NCBI GenBank assembly: GCA_025210775.1
Contig: JAOARB010000011.1
Span: forward strand, 79,325 to 143,324
Length of the DNA: 64,000 nt
DNA from: Prolixibacteraceae bacterium
GTDB lineage: Bacteria; Bacteroidota; Bacteroidia; Bacteroidales; Prolixibacteraceae
Direction: 5' to 3'
The first letter of the stretch is position 1, and each line of letters starts with the position of its first letter. The notes beneath the pieces are model-generated. The model ran no database searches, was not told the DNA's origin, and saw nothing but the letters and a program-made list of their open reading frames with translations. Of this stretch, positions 28,225 to 36,931 are shown piece by piece. A program made the translations under genes and the position numbers.

Positions 28225-29137
28225 TGCTAATGCTTTTGTAATATTTATATGTTTCTTTAATACCTTCATTTAATGAAAATGAAGGCTTCCAACCTAATTG
28301 CTCAAGACGTTGGACATCTACTAGTTTTTGTTTCATGCCTTCAGGTTTGCTTAAATCGTGAGTGAAAGATCCTTTGAATCCCACTATATTTGCAATTTCT
28401 TGATAGTATTCATTAATAGAATAATCAAAACCTAATCCAACATTCATTAAGTCTGGCATTTTGTCAAAGTTTGCTACACAATACCAAATACTATCTGCAA
28501 GATCTCCTGCATACATGAATTCTCTTCGAGCAAGCCCACTTCCCCAAATTTCTACTGATTCTTCATCGTTTTCTACAGCTTTATCAATCTTCTTGATGAC
28601 AGCCGGAATCATATGAGAATTCTTTTCCCCAAATTTATCCCATTTGCCATAAAGATTGCAAGGAATAATTGTTTTGTAATTGAAGGATGGATCTTCTCTT
28701 TTTATATATTCGCAATATCTAAGAGCATAGATTTTTGCAAGAGCATATCCTTCGTTTGTTGGTTCAAGTTCTCCTTTTAAAATTTTATCCTCTGTAAGAG
28801 GATTCTTTGCATCTTTAGGATAGATGCAAGAGCTACCTAAATTTATAAATTTCTTTATATTGCCTTGATAACATGACGTTATTAGATTGTGACCAATCTG
28901 ATTGTTCTCAGCTAAGAACTTTATAGGATTTGCTATGTTTGCTTGTATTCCTCCAACTACTCCCGCAGCATGTATGACCAGATCTGGTTGGTTGTCTAAG
29001 ATGTATTTTTGTGTCGTTGAAAAGTCTAGAAGATTTAGTGTCTTTGAGCTGGGAGTTAGCAGTTGTACTCCTTCTGGACACCTGTCTTTAAGATTTCTCC
29101 CTACCAAACCATTGGCTCCTGTAATTAATACTTTCAT
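28217..29137 (-). CDS. GDP-fucose synthase family epimerase/reductase, probable ColC
   Basis: A 306-residue extended SDR protein: Rossmann GANGLVGRN at the N-terminus, LGSSCIYPKDAKNPLTED, EPTNEGYALAK with the catalytic Tyr-x-x-x-Lys, and PCNLYGKWDKF. These are GDP-L-fucose synthase (Fcl/WcaG) features, and ColC of colitose synthesis belongs to the same family. The ATG at 29137 is used; an in-frame TTG lies 9 bases upstream. The start is one base after the GMD stop, and the end overlaps the ColD start by 8 bases. With ColD beside it, 5-epimerisation and 4-reduction to GDP-L-colitose is the likelier job than GDP-fucose formation, though both could occur. Confidence 0.8.
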   Translation of the reverse strand: MKVLITGANGLVGRNLKDRCPEGVQLLTPSSKTLNLLDFSTTQKYILDNQPDLVIHAAGVVGGIQANIANPIKFLAENNQIGHNLITSCYQGNIKKFINLGSSCIYPKDAKNPLTEDKILKGELEPTNEGYALAKIYALRYCEYIKREDPSFNYKTIIPCNLYGKWDKFGEKNSHMIPAVIKKIDKAVENDEESVEIWGSGLARREFMYAGDLADSIWYCVANFDKMPDLMNVGLGFDYSINEYYQEIANIVGFKGSFTHDLSKPEGMKQKLVDVQRLEQLGWKPSFSLNEGIKETYKYYKSISND

Positions 29138-29138
29138 C

Positions 29139-30299
29139 TTATTCAAAATAGTTTAATGTTACGTATCCACCTTCTTTTAGATAAGATTCTTTTTTAAACA
29201 ATTTTACATCACTAAGCATCATATCTTCGATCAGATGAGGTAGGTCATATTCTGGCTCCCAATTTAAAAGTTTTTTGCATTTTGATGCATCACCAATTAA
29301 TAATTCTACTTCTGTAGGTCGGAAATACGAAGGATCTACACTTACTATGGTTTCTTGCTTTGCAACTCTGTCTTTGATCGCAGGAAGATATTTTTTACCA
29401 ACACGTTCGATAAAAAGTTGCTCGTCTATAGCAATAAGTTTTCCTACTTCATTGACTCCTTCTCCTTCGAATTGGATATTAAAACCTATTTCTTTTCCTG
29501 CCATTGTAATAAAGTCTCTAATAGAGGTGGTAATGCCAGTTGCTATCACAAAATCTGAAGGTTTCTCTTGTTGGAGAATTGCGTGCATAGCACGAACATA
29601 ATCTTTAGCATGACCCCAGTCTCGTTTTGATGAAAGATTGCCCATGTATACCTGCTCTTGCATATTTAATGCAATACGACTTAATGCTCTTGTAACTTTT
29701 CTTGTAACAAAAGTTTCTCCTCTCATAGGAGATTCATGGTTGAATAATATACCATTAGAAGCATGCATACCGTAAGCTTCTCTATAATTAACGGTAATCC
29801 AATATGCGTATAGTTTCGCAACAGCATATGGCGAACGAGGATAGAATGGAGTTGTTTCTTTTTGAGGTACCTCTTGTACTAAACCGTAAAGTTCTGATGT
29901 CGATGCTTGATAGATTCGAGTTTTCTTTTCTAACCCTAATAAACGTACGGCTTCAAGTATTCTTAGAGTCCCAATACCATCTGCATTGGCAACATATTCT
30001 GGCATGTCAAAAGAAACTTTGACATGACTCATAGCAGCCAAATTATATATCTCATCTGGCTGTGTAAGTTGTATGATTTTGGTGATATTCATTGAATCAG
30101 TCATGTCCCCATAATGAAGAATAAAGTTTCTGTCTTCAATGTGTGGATCTTGATATAAATGATCTATACGGTCAGTGTTGATTAAGGAAGTGCGTCTTTT
30201 AATTCCATGAACAATATATCCTTGTTTTAATAGATATTCAGCTAAGTAACCACCATCTTGTCCTGTTACTCCTGTAATAAGCGCTATTTTTTGTTTCAT
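29139..30299 (-). CDS. gmd: GDP-mannose 4,6-dehydratase
   Basis: A 386-residue SDR enzyme with [15 protein letters not shown] at the N-terminus, [30 protein letters not shown], and [10 protein letters not shown] with the catalytic Tyr-x-x-x-Lys. [18 protein letters not shown] is diagnostic for GMD. It converts GDP-mannose to GDP-4-keto-6-deoxymannose, the branch point to fucose, rhamnose, perosamine and colitose. It lies directly upstream of the GDP-fucose-synthase-like and ColD-like genes in the same operon, 71 bases after the GT11 gene. The C-terminus is slightly longer than in E. coli. Confidence 0.95.
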   Translation of the reverse strand: MKQKIALITGVTGQDGGYLAEYLLKQGYIVHGIKRRTSLINTDRIDHLYQDPHIEDRNFILHYGDMTDSMNITKIIQLTQPDEIYNLAAMSHVKVSFDMPEYVANADGIGTLRILEAVRLLGLEKKTRIYQASTSELYGLVQEVPQKETTPFYPRSPYAVAKLYAYWITVNYREAYGMHASNGILFNHESPMRGETFVTRKVTRALSRIALNMQEQVYMGNLSSKRDWGHAKDYVRAMHAILQQEKPSDFVIATGITTSIRDFITMAGKEIGFNIQFEGEGVNEVGKLIAIDEQLFIERVGKKYLPAIKDRVAKQETIVSVDPSYFRPTEVELLIGDASKCKKLLNWEPEYDLPHLIEDMMLSDVKLFKKESYLKEGGYVTLNYFE

Positions 30300-30370
30300 C
30301 GTTACTCTTTTATGATAATTTCGTGATTCTACGAGTAGATTAAATCTAATCGTAATAATTTTTTGTCTCT

Positions 30371-31240
30371 TTATGCATTTTTAAAACGCAACCAGTTTTC
30401 AGGTATATATATGTCACTCGCTCTAGAAGGGTCTGTCCACCAATCTTTAGGTGCTATTACTGTTGCATTAGGGTTGAGAAAGGCTCCCCACCAACTAAAT
30501 GTACTGTTTGCAATTACTACTCCATCTGTATGAGTCATTAGTATCAGGTCTTCATAACTGTTCATCCCAGTATTCCAGTCAATGAAGACGTTTTCTTCGT
30601 TAGTTCCAAATGTCTCTTTACACCAAGAAATATCATTTGAGAAGAAAAAGAAAACAGTGTTTTTGTCGATCTCTTTAAAGTATTCTATTGCCTTTTCATA
30701 GTATCCTTTTTCACAGTGAGCATATCTATTGACATTTTGCGAAGCTAGATAGTCTCCTCTACGAATATGTAATGCAACAATTTTTTTGCCTTTAAATTGA
30801 TCTAACAATTCTTGGTTTTTGTGACTTAGTTGAGGTTTAAATTGAAATATCTTTTTATAATCAACAGAGGAATCAATCTTCATATGCTTTGCAGCTTGCC
30901 AGTAACCGTCAAAATATGCAGGATCTTTACAGAAGTCTTTATCAAAGTTTTCATGTTTAATTATTGTACATGGATTCTTCTTTAAGTGCCAATTGATTAA
31001 TCTTCTTTTTCTTTTAGTCTCTTTATCCTTTGTTAATGCAAGTTCTTTCTTTGTTGAATGCGTGATAGTTTCAATGTCAATATCGAAAAGGTTAGAAAGT
31101 TCATACCCATTGTGTAATTCGTATGTGTCAAATTCAGTGATGTCGATTTTGACCTTCCCAAACTTTTGTTGTAGTTGTACCGCCAATGCATATTGAAACA
31201 TTTGATTGCCTAAACCACCTATAATGTTAACTATTCTCAT
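30371..31240 (-). CDS. GT11 family alpha-1,2-fucosyltransferase-like (possible colitosyltransferase)
   Basis: A 289-residue glycosyltransferase starting [18 protein letters not shown], the GT11 N-terminal motif. It has ALHIRRGDY (the GDP-binding HxRRxDY motif) near 170 and [14 protein letters not shown] near 262. The ATG at 31240 is preferred over an in-frame TTG 21 bases upstream. GT11 enzymes move L-fucose from GDP-fucose to O-2 of a sugar. As first gene of an operon that seems to make GDP-colitose (3-deoxy-fucose), it may carry colitose instead. E. coli O55 offers a precedent for a GT11 enzyme in a colitose locus. Confidence 0.88.
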   Translation of the reverse strand: MRIVNIIGGLGNQMFQYALAVQLQQKFGKVKIDITEFDTYELHNGYELSNLFDIDIETITHSTKKELALTKDKETKRKRRLINWHLKKNPCTIIKHENFDKDFCKDPAYFDGYWQAAKHMKIDSSVDYKKIFQFKPQLSHKNQELLDQFKGKKIVALHIRRGDYLASQNVNRYAHCEKGYYEKAIEYFKEIDKNTVFFFFSNDISWCKETFGTNEENVFIDWNTGMNSYEDLILMTHTDGVVIANSTFSWWGAFLNPNATVIAPKDWWTDPSRASDIYIPENWLRFKNA

Positions 31241-31666
31241 CTCTTTATTACCTATTTTCAATAAAGTTTATCTGCTTTATTATTGTAAATAAACTCTAGG
31301 TTGTTGTTATTCTATAAGTCACCTTAATGTACGATAAAATTACAAATATATTATTGTTCTGTTCTTTCATCGTTTTGGCATTTAGTGACAAATATAATGA
31401 TTAACTGTCATTATATGTATAGTGACATTAATTCATTATGTACTATCTAAATCGGAAATATTTCGTTTTGATAAGAAAATATTAAAAAATAACGAGTTAA
31501 TTCTTGTGCATGTTTTAACCAATTTTAATTGCTGTTTTGTGGAGATCAAAGTTATAGTAAGACAATAGAAATTGTTTCTTAAAATAAAATGTGTTTCTTT
31601 TGCCTTTGATTGAGTAAATTCGATAATCCTTGTGGTTATTATTTGAAGAAGTAGTAAGAGTTTTTG
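31241..31666. other. Divergent control region of the surface-polysaccharide module
   Basis: About 425 AT-rich bases between the GT11 operon and the acyltransferase. Two reverse-strand TATATTTG boxes (31343-31350 and 31389-31396) fit TAnnTTTG, though no clear -33 element accompanies them. A 9-bp inverted repeat (31392-31400 with 31408-31416) overlaps the second and may be an operator. Confidence 0.4.
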
Positions 31667-32677
31667 ATGAAGAACAAGAGAGAATTACCCTTAGATGCAC
31701 TAAGAGGCATTGCAGCACTGTCAGTGCTTTTTTACCATTATACAACAAGGTATAATGAATTTTTTGGAAGTGTATCTATCGTTAATATTGTATTAGGATG
31801 GCTTGGAGTCCCATTTTTTTTTATTTTAAGTGGATATGTTATTCATCTTACTGTGGATAAATGTGGAACGTCTTCGGAATTTCTCAAAAGACGTTTTGTT
31901 CGTCTTTTCCCTACTTATTGGTTATGTCTTTTGTGTTCACTCATTTTTTATTTCATCTATACTCCCTTTGATATGTTTCAATTTTTTAATTTGGGATGGC
32001 AAGATGTATTGGTTAACCTTACGATGGTTGCTGAATGGTTGAAGTTTAATAATGTTGATGGGGCATATTGGTCTTTATTGCCAGAATTGGTATTCTATTT
32101 CATTTTTGCAATCATTATTTTTCTTGAAAAAATAGAATCTTTTGAACGATATTTTATTATTATATTTTCAATGGTTTTTATTGATGCGATTTTTTCTGTT
32201 CCTCTTTTCCGTTGGGGAGTGTCGTCTCGTTATATTTTATTATTTATGATGGGGATATCATTCTATCGAATTAAGAATAAAAAAATTAAACCCTTATTAG
32301 GATATTCTATTATTTTGACTTCTTTCCCTTTGAGTTGTTATATGTATAGTTTGGTGACTACTACACCAATAAAAATAATTGCATTCATTTGGGTACTAAT
32401 AATTCTATTGTTTACATTGTATATTAATGGATATATTGAATTTCTTGGTAGAAGTAGAGTTTTGGTTTGGTTGGGTAGTGTTTCTTATGCTTTGTATTTG
32501 TTACATCAGAATATTGGATATGGTGTGATTTTTTATTTTGACAAAGAGTTCGGAATGCGTGATCTTGGAATTTGTTTTGCTTTGATTTTTACTCTCTTTT
32601 TAGCTTATTTAATTACTAAATATTTAGAACCTTTTGTTGCAAGACCGTTAAAACGTATTGTGTTAAGAAAAGGATGA
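31667..32677 (+). CDS. Acyltransferase family 3 (OafA-type) membrane protein
   Basis: A 336-residue protein with about ten membrane helices. It begins with the family signature LPLDALRGIAALSVLFYHY, containing the conserved Arg and the catalytic-type His, followed by GVPFFFILSGYVI and RRFVRLFPTYW. The ATG at 31667 is chosen over a TTG three bases earlier. These proteins add acetyl groups to surface glycans, so it probably O-acetylates the polysaccharide made with the divergent operon. The C-terminus ends in a basic tail facing the cytoplasm. Immediately downstream is the decayed IS element. Confidence 0.85.
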   Translation: MKNKRELPLDALRGIAALSVLFYHYTTRYNEFFGSVSIVNIVLGWLGVPFFFILSGYVIHLTVDKCGTSSEFLKRRFVRLFPTYWLCLLCSLIFYFIYTPFDMFQFFNLGWQDVLVNLTMVAEWLKFNNVDGAYWSLLPELVFYFIFAIIIFLEKIESFERYFIIIFSMVFIDAIFSVPLFRWGVSSRYILLFMMGISFYRIKNKKIKPLLGYSIILTSFPLSCYMYSLVTTTPIKIIAFIWVLIILLFTLYINGYIEFLGRSRVLVWLGSVSYALYLLHQNIGYGVIFYFDKEFGMRDLGICFALIFTLFLAYLITKYLEPFVARPLKRIVLRKG

Positions 32678-32762
32678 TAATCTAGTTAAACGTATTTATT
32701 GACTAGCCGTTTTTTAACAATGTATGCGGAAATGGATTTGCACCATTTTTCTGGATAAAAGG

Positions 32763-33650
32763 CTAAGCCACTTCTTGATTACACATTTTCATAAACTCTA
32801 CAGGAGTTTTGTATGTGAGTACAGAGTGTATTCGTTCTTGGTTATATCAAACTTCTAAAAATTGAAATATTTCTGTTTTTGCTTGAGAAATTGAGTAATA
32901 TTGTTTATAATCAATCATTTCTAACTTAATTATTTTAAAGAAATTCTCTTCAACAACATTATCCCAATAATTCCCTTTTCTACTCATACTTTGAATAACA
33001 TTACCTGGCGTTAATTCTTTTGGGAGATCATTGGAAACATATTGTGAACCTTGACCTGAGTGAAATAACATATTTTTAATTGGTTTACGATTTCGTTTAG
33101 CCATTTTCCAAGCCTTCATGACAGTATTTTCAGCAGTCATATACTCTGACATAGGCTATCCTATTATGGCATGATCAAAAAGATCCATTATCGTTGTTAA
33201 ACACAGCCAACCTTGTTCTGTTGGCACATAAGTTAGATCTGATACCCAGACTTTATTTTTCGCATTTGTTTTGAACTTTTTATCTAGATAATTGGGAACT
33301 ACTCTATTTCCATGATCAGAACCCTTTGTTTGTGGCTTATAACTCTTACAAATACAGCTTTTAATTCATTCTTTTTTCATGATGTGAGCGACTCTGTTTT
33401 GTGATGTAATTTTACCATTTCGATTCAACACAGAAGCTATTTTATGGCTACCATATCGCTTTTTAGATTGGTTATACTCTTTCAAAACTAGTTTCGTATC
33501 CTTCTTCCAAGCAATTTATCTTTTCGATGGAATATTTATATATATATATATATATAATGCAGAACTATTTATGTCCAATGTTTTACACATACACTCGACA
33601 GAAAACGTAGCACTGTTTTTTGATACAAATTCGTAGATTATCTGTCGTTC
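32763..33650 (-). pseudogene. IS3-family OrfB transposase, broken by stops
   Basis: Translating leftward gives a continuous IS3 integrase-type frame: KVWVSDLTYV holds the first catalytic Asp, WDNVVEENFFK the catalytic Glu, and the C-terminal HSVLTYKTPVEF is typical. It is broken by a TAA after the TA-rich tract near 33520, a TGA after HIMKKE near 33365, a TAG near 33153 where the family has Trp, and a TGA at 32847-32849, again at a Trp position. The second catalytic Asp is also lost (HSGQGSQY instead of HSDxGSQY). The protein cannot be active. Confidence 0.85.
33537..33556. repeat. (TA)10 dinucleotide tract inside the OrfB pseudogene
   Basis: Ten uninterrupted TA units lie where IS3 OrfB would encode its Tyr-rich early segment. 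This is a simple repeat that probably arose after the gene lost function. Confidence 0.85.
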
Positions 33651-33940
33651 TTGGAGAATGTGTTGATTGCTTTTTTTAAGATATCTCGCTCCATCTTTAC
33701 TCGATTCAACTCTTTCTCTAACTGTGCAATTCTTGCTTCTTTATCTGTTTGAACAGGATTTCCATTACCCTGAAAGGAGTTCTTTCCATATTTATGAAAT
33801 TCTCTAACCCAACGTCTAACAATATGAGCATCTATATCATTCTCTTCTGCTACAGATTTAGCATCTTTACCACTGTCTACTAAATTGACGATCATTAATT
33901 TAAATTCTCTGTCGTAACTCTTTCTTTTTCGTATATCCAT
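33638..33940 (-). CDS. IS3-family OrfA (transposase HTH subunit)
   Basis: A 100-residue protein with the IS3 OrfA layout: an N-terminal helix-turn-helix (KSYDREFKLMIVNLV, SVAEENDIDAHIVRRWVREF) and a C-terminal leucine-zipper-like coiled coil (ARIAQLEKELNRVKMERDILKKA). It is open from ATG to stop, and the OrfB frame overlaps its end, as needed for frameshifted OrfAB. With OrfB broken it could at most act as a DNA-binding remnant. Confidence 0.88.
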   Translation of the reverse strand: MDIRKRKSYDREFKLMIVNLVDSGKDAKSVAEENDIDAHIVRRWVREFHKYGKNSFQGNGNPVQTDKEARIAQLEKELNRVKMERDILKKAINTFSKNDR

Positions 33941-33989
33941 GATACAAATTTACTGATTTTTTTGTAAGACGGGCTTAATCTTATATCCG

Positions 33990-34190
33990 CACAAATGTAC
34001 AACATCCATTGGAACATGTAAAAGGAATTACGGATTAAACAATTTTAGGGCAATACGAAAAAAGACTAGCGAAAGCTGAATTAGGAATGATATGCCTAAT
34101 TTTTAACCTAAGAAAACTTCTAAGAAAGTTTTCTTGTGTCTATACTCAAGTGATGACCGTTTTCTTTGATTTAAGACAAAATTATGAACA
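33990..34190 (+). pseudogene. Relic of a second transposase (IS1182/IS5-like C-terminus)
   Basis: Forward translation gives VQHPLEHVKGIT, a stop, then YEKRLAKAELGMICLIFNLRK. This resembles the C-terminal block of IS1182/IS5-type DDE transposases (VEHxFGxIK ... EKV..E..L..LAYNLRR). It starts at the right end of the IS3 element, so the IS3 may have jumped into an older element. No start, catalytic core or matching left part was found. Confidence 0.4.
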
Positions 34191-34839
34191 AAGGGAAGGT
34201 TGTTATACCTGCTTACAATAATAATGACTTAAATCAAAAAATGGTCGTTAAAATGTTTTTTAGTAACTCCTATAATAATAGTGTTGTCGTTATCACTAAT
34301 GTTTAGAATGATCTTTTATCGTCTAATGTATATTTGTATTTCTATTGTTATTAGAATTTATTTCCTGTGTTATTATGTTCATAAGTGTATTGGTTTTATG
34401 ATGTGTTTGATTAAGTATATCCTATTTAATGGTGATTATTGGCTCTTTAAAAACTTGTAGTCCTTTTGAGTCTTTTATTCTAATGTTTGTATTTTCTATA
34501 AAATAGTTCGATTTTTGATAAAAAGAGGATTATTTTATATTTTAGGGTATAATAATGTGTTTTATTTAACAATAAGCAGGTTAAAAAGTGTTTAATTTGT
34601 GGAGCCTTAAAAAAATAATCAATCCATAACGGGAGGTAGTCCTTTTATGATGTCTTAAGTATAATAAGTTATATGGGGGGAGTAGATATCATATGACTAT
34701 CTCCTTTGGATTTGAAATTTTAATGGGGTAATTGTTGTGTTATTAAATAAAATATAGGCATTCTGGTGAAGATTTTTCTTTTAAAAGAGGAGGTCTTATT
34801 GATTTAAGGTCTGTTGTGCCAAGATTAAAAAGGGGAAAT
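34191..34839. other. Non-coding stretch before the porin gene
   Basis: AT-rich and gene-free. It presumably holds the porin promoter; the purine-rich AGGGGAAAT just before 34840 helps fix that start. Confidence 0.4.
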
Positions 34840-35907
34840 ATGACTAAATTAAAGGTTATTGTAATTGGTTTGTTATCAATTTTGAGTGTCTCGTCAGTAA
34901 AGGGGCAAGATAATTTCAAGGTACCATTTGATAATTTCTATTTGAATATTGATGGGCGTGTAGAATATCAAAATAGTTCTATAAAAAATGGAGGTTCTAC
35001 TCAGAAGAGTATGGGGTTCTATACAAGAAGTTTGATTTTGCAGACTGATTTTGAGATTTATAAAGGATTGAGTGCTTTTTATCGACAGGAGTTTGCTGGT
35101 TATATAAATGGGGGTGATGGTCTAGCAAATCATATAAATATGCTAGGATTGAGATATAGGTATAATAATTGGACTTTTGTCGCGGGAAAACAAGCACTTG
35201 TAAATGGAGCTTATGAGTGCTTTTATTTGCCTGGTGATGTTTACGAATATAGTGATATGAATAATGGGTTTCCTGTATGGCAAACAGGTTTGACAGTAGC
35301 TCATCATTTTGGTAAGCAAGAATTTGGTGTTCAGATGGTCAATGGTTTAGATGGATCGCCAAATTTGATGAGTGCTTCAGATCGACTTTATTACAATTTC
35401 TATTGGTGTGGTAATTTAATGGATGGAAAGATCTTGACTCGTTTTAACTTTGGTAGTCATTATGAGAAAGGTGTTTCACGTTACACTACAGAGCTTGGAC
35501 TTCATTGGACTTTAGGGCGTTTGATTATGGATAGTGATATTGGTTATGTTCATGGATTGACTGGGCTTCTTCCTAAAGAAGTGTCAATAATGTCTGCACC
35601 ATTGCAATGTCAATATTCTTTTACACATATTCGTCCAGGGTTTAAATATATTCCTAGTTACGTAAAAAATGATACGAATGAACCGTTTCGATTTATGTCG
35701 GCAAAGAAGGAAGGGTTTAGACAGCAGTTGTTGTTGTTTGTCGATTATTTCCCTTGGGAGAAAAAGAATTTCCACTTGTTTTGTTTAGGTTCTATTCTTG
35801 CTGATGGCGAATATGCAGGACCAATACTTTCAAGTAATAATGAGGCGTTGTTTCGTTTTCGTGCAGGAATAAAATTTGGTTTTGATCTTTTTTCGAAAGT
35901 ACATTAA
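34840..35907 (+). CDS. Outer-membrane porin, phosphate-selective O/P-like
   Basis: A 355-residue secreted beta-barrel (signal peptide MTKLKVIVIGLLSILSVSSVKGQ). The ATG at 34840 is chosen over an upstream in-frame GTG because it starts the signal peptide and has a purine-rich site. The body is a series of alternating amphipathic strands (FYRQEFAGYING, NNWTFVAGKQALVNG, TRFNFGSHYEKG) ending near the C-terminus in FRAGIKFGFDLF, as expected for an outer-membrane barrel. GRVEYQ and the VAGKQ turn resemble the OprO/OprP group. Substrate is not evident. It is monocistronic with a clear terminator. Confidence 0.75.
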   Translation: MTKLKVIVIGLLSILSVSSVKGQDNFKVPFDNFYLNIDGRVEYQNSSIKNGGSTQKSMGFYTRSLILQTDFEIYKGLSAFYRQEFAGYINGGDGLANHINMLGLRYRYNNWTFVAGKQALVNGAYECFYLPGDVYEYSDMNNGFPVWQTGLTVAHHFGKQEFGVQMVNGLDGSPNLMSASDRLYYNFYWCGNLMDGKILTRFNFGSHYEKGVSRYTTELGLHWTLGRLIMDSDIGYVHGLTGLLPKEVSIMSAPLQCQYSFTHIRPGFKYIPSYVKNDTNEPFRFMSAKKEGFRQQLLLFVDYFPWEKKNFHLFCLGSILADGEYAGPILSSNNEALFRFRAGIKFGFDLFSKVH

Positions 35908-35926
35908 TAATAAATAGTTGATTTCA

Positions 35927-35982
35927 AGAGAAGAGAAGCAGACTTCGGTCTTGATCGATTGTCTTTCTCTTCTCTATTTTAT
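35927..35982 (+). terminator. Terminator after the porin gene
   Basis: An 11-12 bp purine/pyrimidine stem (35927-35938 with 35964-35975) with internal loop pairing is followed by ATTTTAT. Confidence 0.75.
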
Positions 35983-36203
35983 GTCTAATTAGTGGAAAGC
36001 TTATTTGAGTTTTATAATTTCTACGTTTGTTCATGTGTTTAGAAGTATTTTCGTACTGTTAGATCGATTTTTATCGATTAAATATGGTTTGTGTTAATTT
36101 AAATGTGTGTTGCATTCGTTACAACTAACGGTCCTTTTGCTTAGGTAAAGGGGATACTTCTTATATTAAAAAGATTTATTTATAGGTTAGAGACAGATAG
36201 CTC
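35983..36203 (+). other. Gene-free stretch ahead of an orphan terminator
   Basis: No protein gene visible. Because the next structure (36204-36253) looks like a forward terminator, a small RNA could be encoded here. No convincing promoter was identified. Confidence 0.3.
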
Positions 36204-36253
36204 GACCATCTGCTGGATTATAGTTTACTATATGAAGGTTAGATGGTCTTTTT
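36204..36253 (+). terminator. Orphan forward terminator-like hairpin
   Basis: GACCATCT (36204-36211) pairs perfectly with AGATGGTC (36241-36248), followed by five T. The porin already has its own terminator 230 bases upstream, so this one may end an unannotated small RNA. Confidence 0.55.
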
Positions 36254-36409
36254 ATTTCTGTTGTTTTACATCATTACACAACCTCTTTTGAATCAATATC
36301 TTATTGTTTTTATGATTTAAATACAAGTAATTTTAGGTTTATTTTTTCTTTTATATAATGTTTGTAGGATTGTTTCTTTATGCTTAATAATCTGTCTTTG
36401 TTGTTGAGT

Positions 36410-36451
36410 AAAAAGAAACCTCTACCCAAAAGAATCGAAAGAGTAGAGGTT
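36410..36451 (-). terminator. Terminator of the ABC/GntR operon
   Basis: A perfect 9-bp stem (36417-36425 with 36443-36451) is followed leftward by a T-rich tail (complement of 36410-36416). It lies just past the small membrane peptide gene, supporting that gene as the end of the transcript. Confidence 0.85.
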
Positions 36452-36465
36452 GTTGTTATATAAAT

Positions 36466-36558
36466 TTAGGATATTAGTAAGGGGAGTGTTAATAGTAGGA
36501 TAGCTAGTAAGAAACAAATAGAAAAATATCCAATTAAGAATTTATTGCTCTTTTTCAT
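36466..36558 (-). CDS. Small 30-residue membrane peptide at the end of the ABC/GntR operon
   Basis: Starting at the ATG at 36558, inside the last codons of the GntR gene in another frame, a 30-residue ORF reads MKKSNKFLIGYFSICF and then a run of Leu/Ile/Ala/Thr with two Pro to a TAA. It is one hydrophobic segment with a basic N-terminus, the look of a small membrane protein. It overlaps the GntR stop by 17 bases, so translation is probably coupled, and its stop is 15 bases from the operon terminator stem. I do not recognise it. Possible roles are a partner or modulator of the ABC permease. The evidence is position and composition only. Confidence 0.55.
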   Translation of the reverse strand: MKKSNKFLIGYFSICFLLAILLLTLPLLIS

Positions 36559-36931
36559 CTTTAAAATTTTTATTCTGTTGATAATTATTAAATCGTTTCT
36601 CTATTTCCATCATCGGAATATTACATAATTCCATTCTGTGAAAAAGGAGTGGTAGTTCTTTTTCGTAGAACTCATATTTGATCTTGTCTATGATAATTTT
36701 ACGAGCTTCTTGCGAAACAAAATATCCAATACCTCTTTTGTTATAGATAATGTTTCTTCCCATCAATTCGCTAAAGCTATTGGTAATGGTGTTGGGATTT
36801 ACTTCTAGTTCTATGGCAAAGCGACGTACAGATGGAATCTTTTCGTTGGCTTCCCATGTTCCTTCTAGTATTTTACTTTCTATAAGATCGCAAATCTGTA
36901 AGTATATTGCTTTATGATTGTCAAAATTCAT
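36542..36931 (-). CDS. YtrA-type GntR family transcriptional regulator
   Basis: A 129-residue protein with an N-terminal GntR winged helix: YLQICDLIESKILEG, then EKIPSVRRFAIELEVNPNTITNSFSEL, then IIYNKRGIGYFV. The short alpha-helical tail of about 50 residues is typical of the YtrA subfamily, which lacks a large ligand domain and usually controls a neighbouring ABC transporter. The start follows the permease stop with no gap (TAAATG). It probably represses its own operon. Confidence 0.9.
   Translation of the reverse strand: MNFDNHKAIYLQICDLIESKILEGTWEANEKIPSVRRFAIELEVNPNTITNSFSELMGRNIIYNKRGIGYFVSQEARKIIIDKIKYEFYEKELPLLFHRMELCNIPMMEIEKRFNNYQQNKNFKDEKEQ

Larger units (their letters stand above)
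32752..33989 (-). mobile_element. Degenerate IS3-family insertion sequence (~1.24 kb)
   Basis: Imperfect terminal inverted repeats bound the element: TGGATAAAAGGCTAAGCC at 32752 and, on the opposite strand, CGGATATAAGATTAAGCC ending near 33989. Between them, reading leftward, are an intact OrfA and an OrfB destroyed by at least four stops, in the overlapping-frame layout of IS3 elements. Length fits the family. No clear target duplication was found. Confidence 0.8.

Noticed and set aside
28225..28269. A 15-residue N-terminal extension of the ColD-like protein
   Set aside because: It would overlap the preceding gene by 53 bases and shift the Ser-His pair away from the ColD positions; the ATG at 28224 fits better.
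33537..33556. TA tract as a possible phase-variation switch
   Set aside because: It lies inside a transposase pseudogene with other stops, so slippage there could not restore a product.
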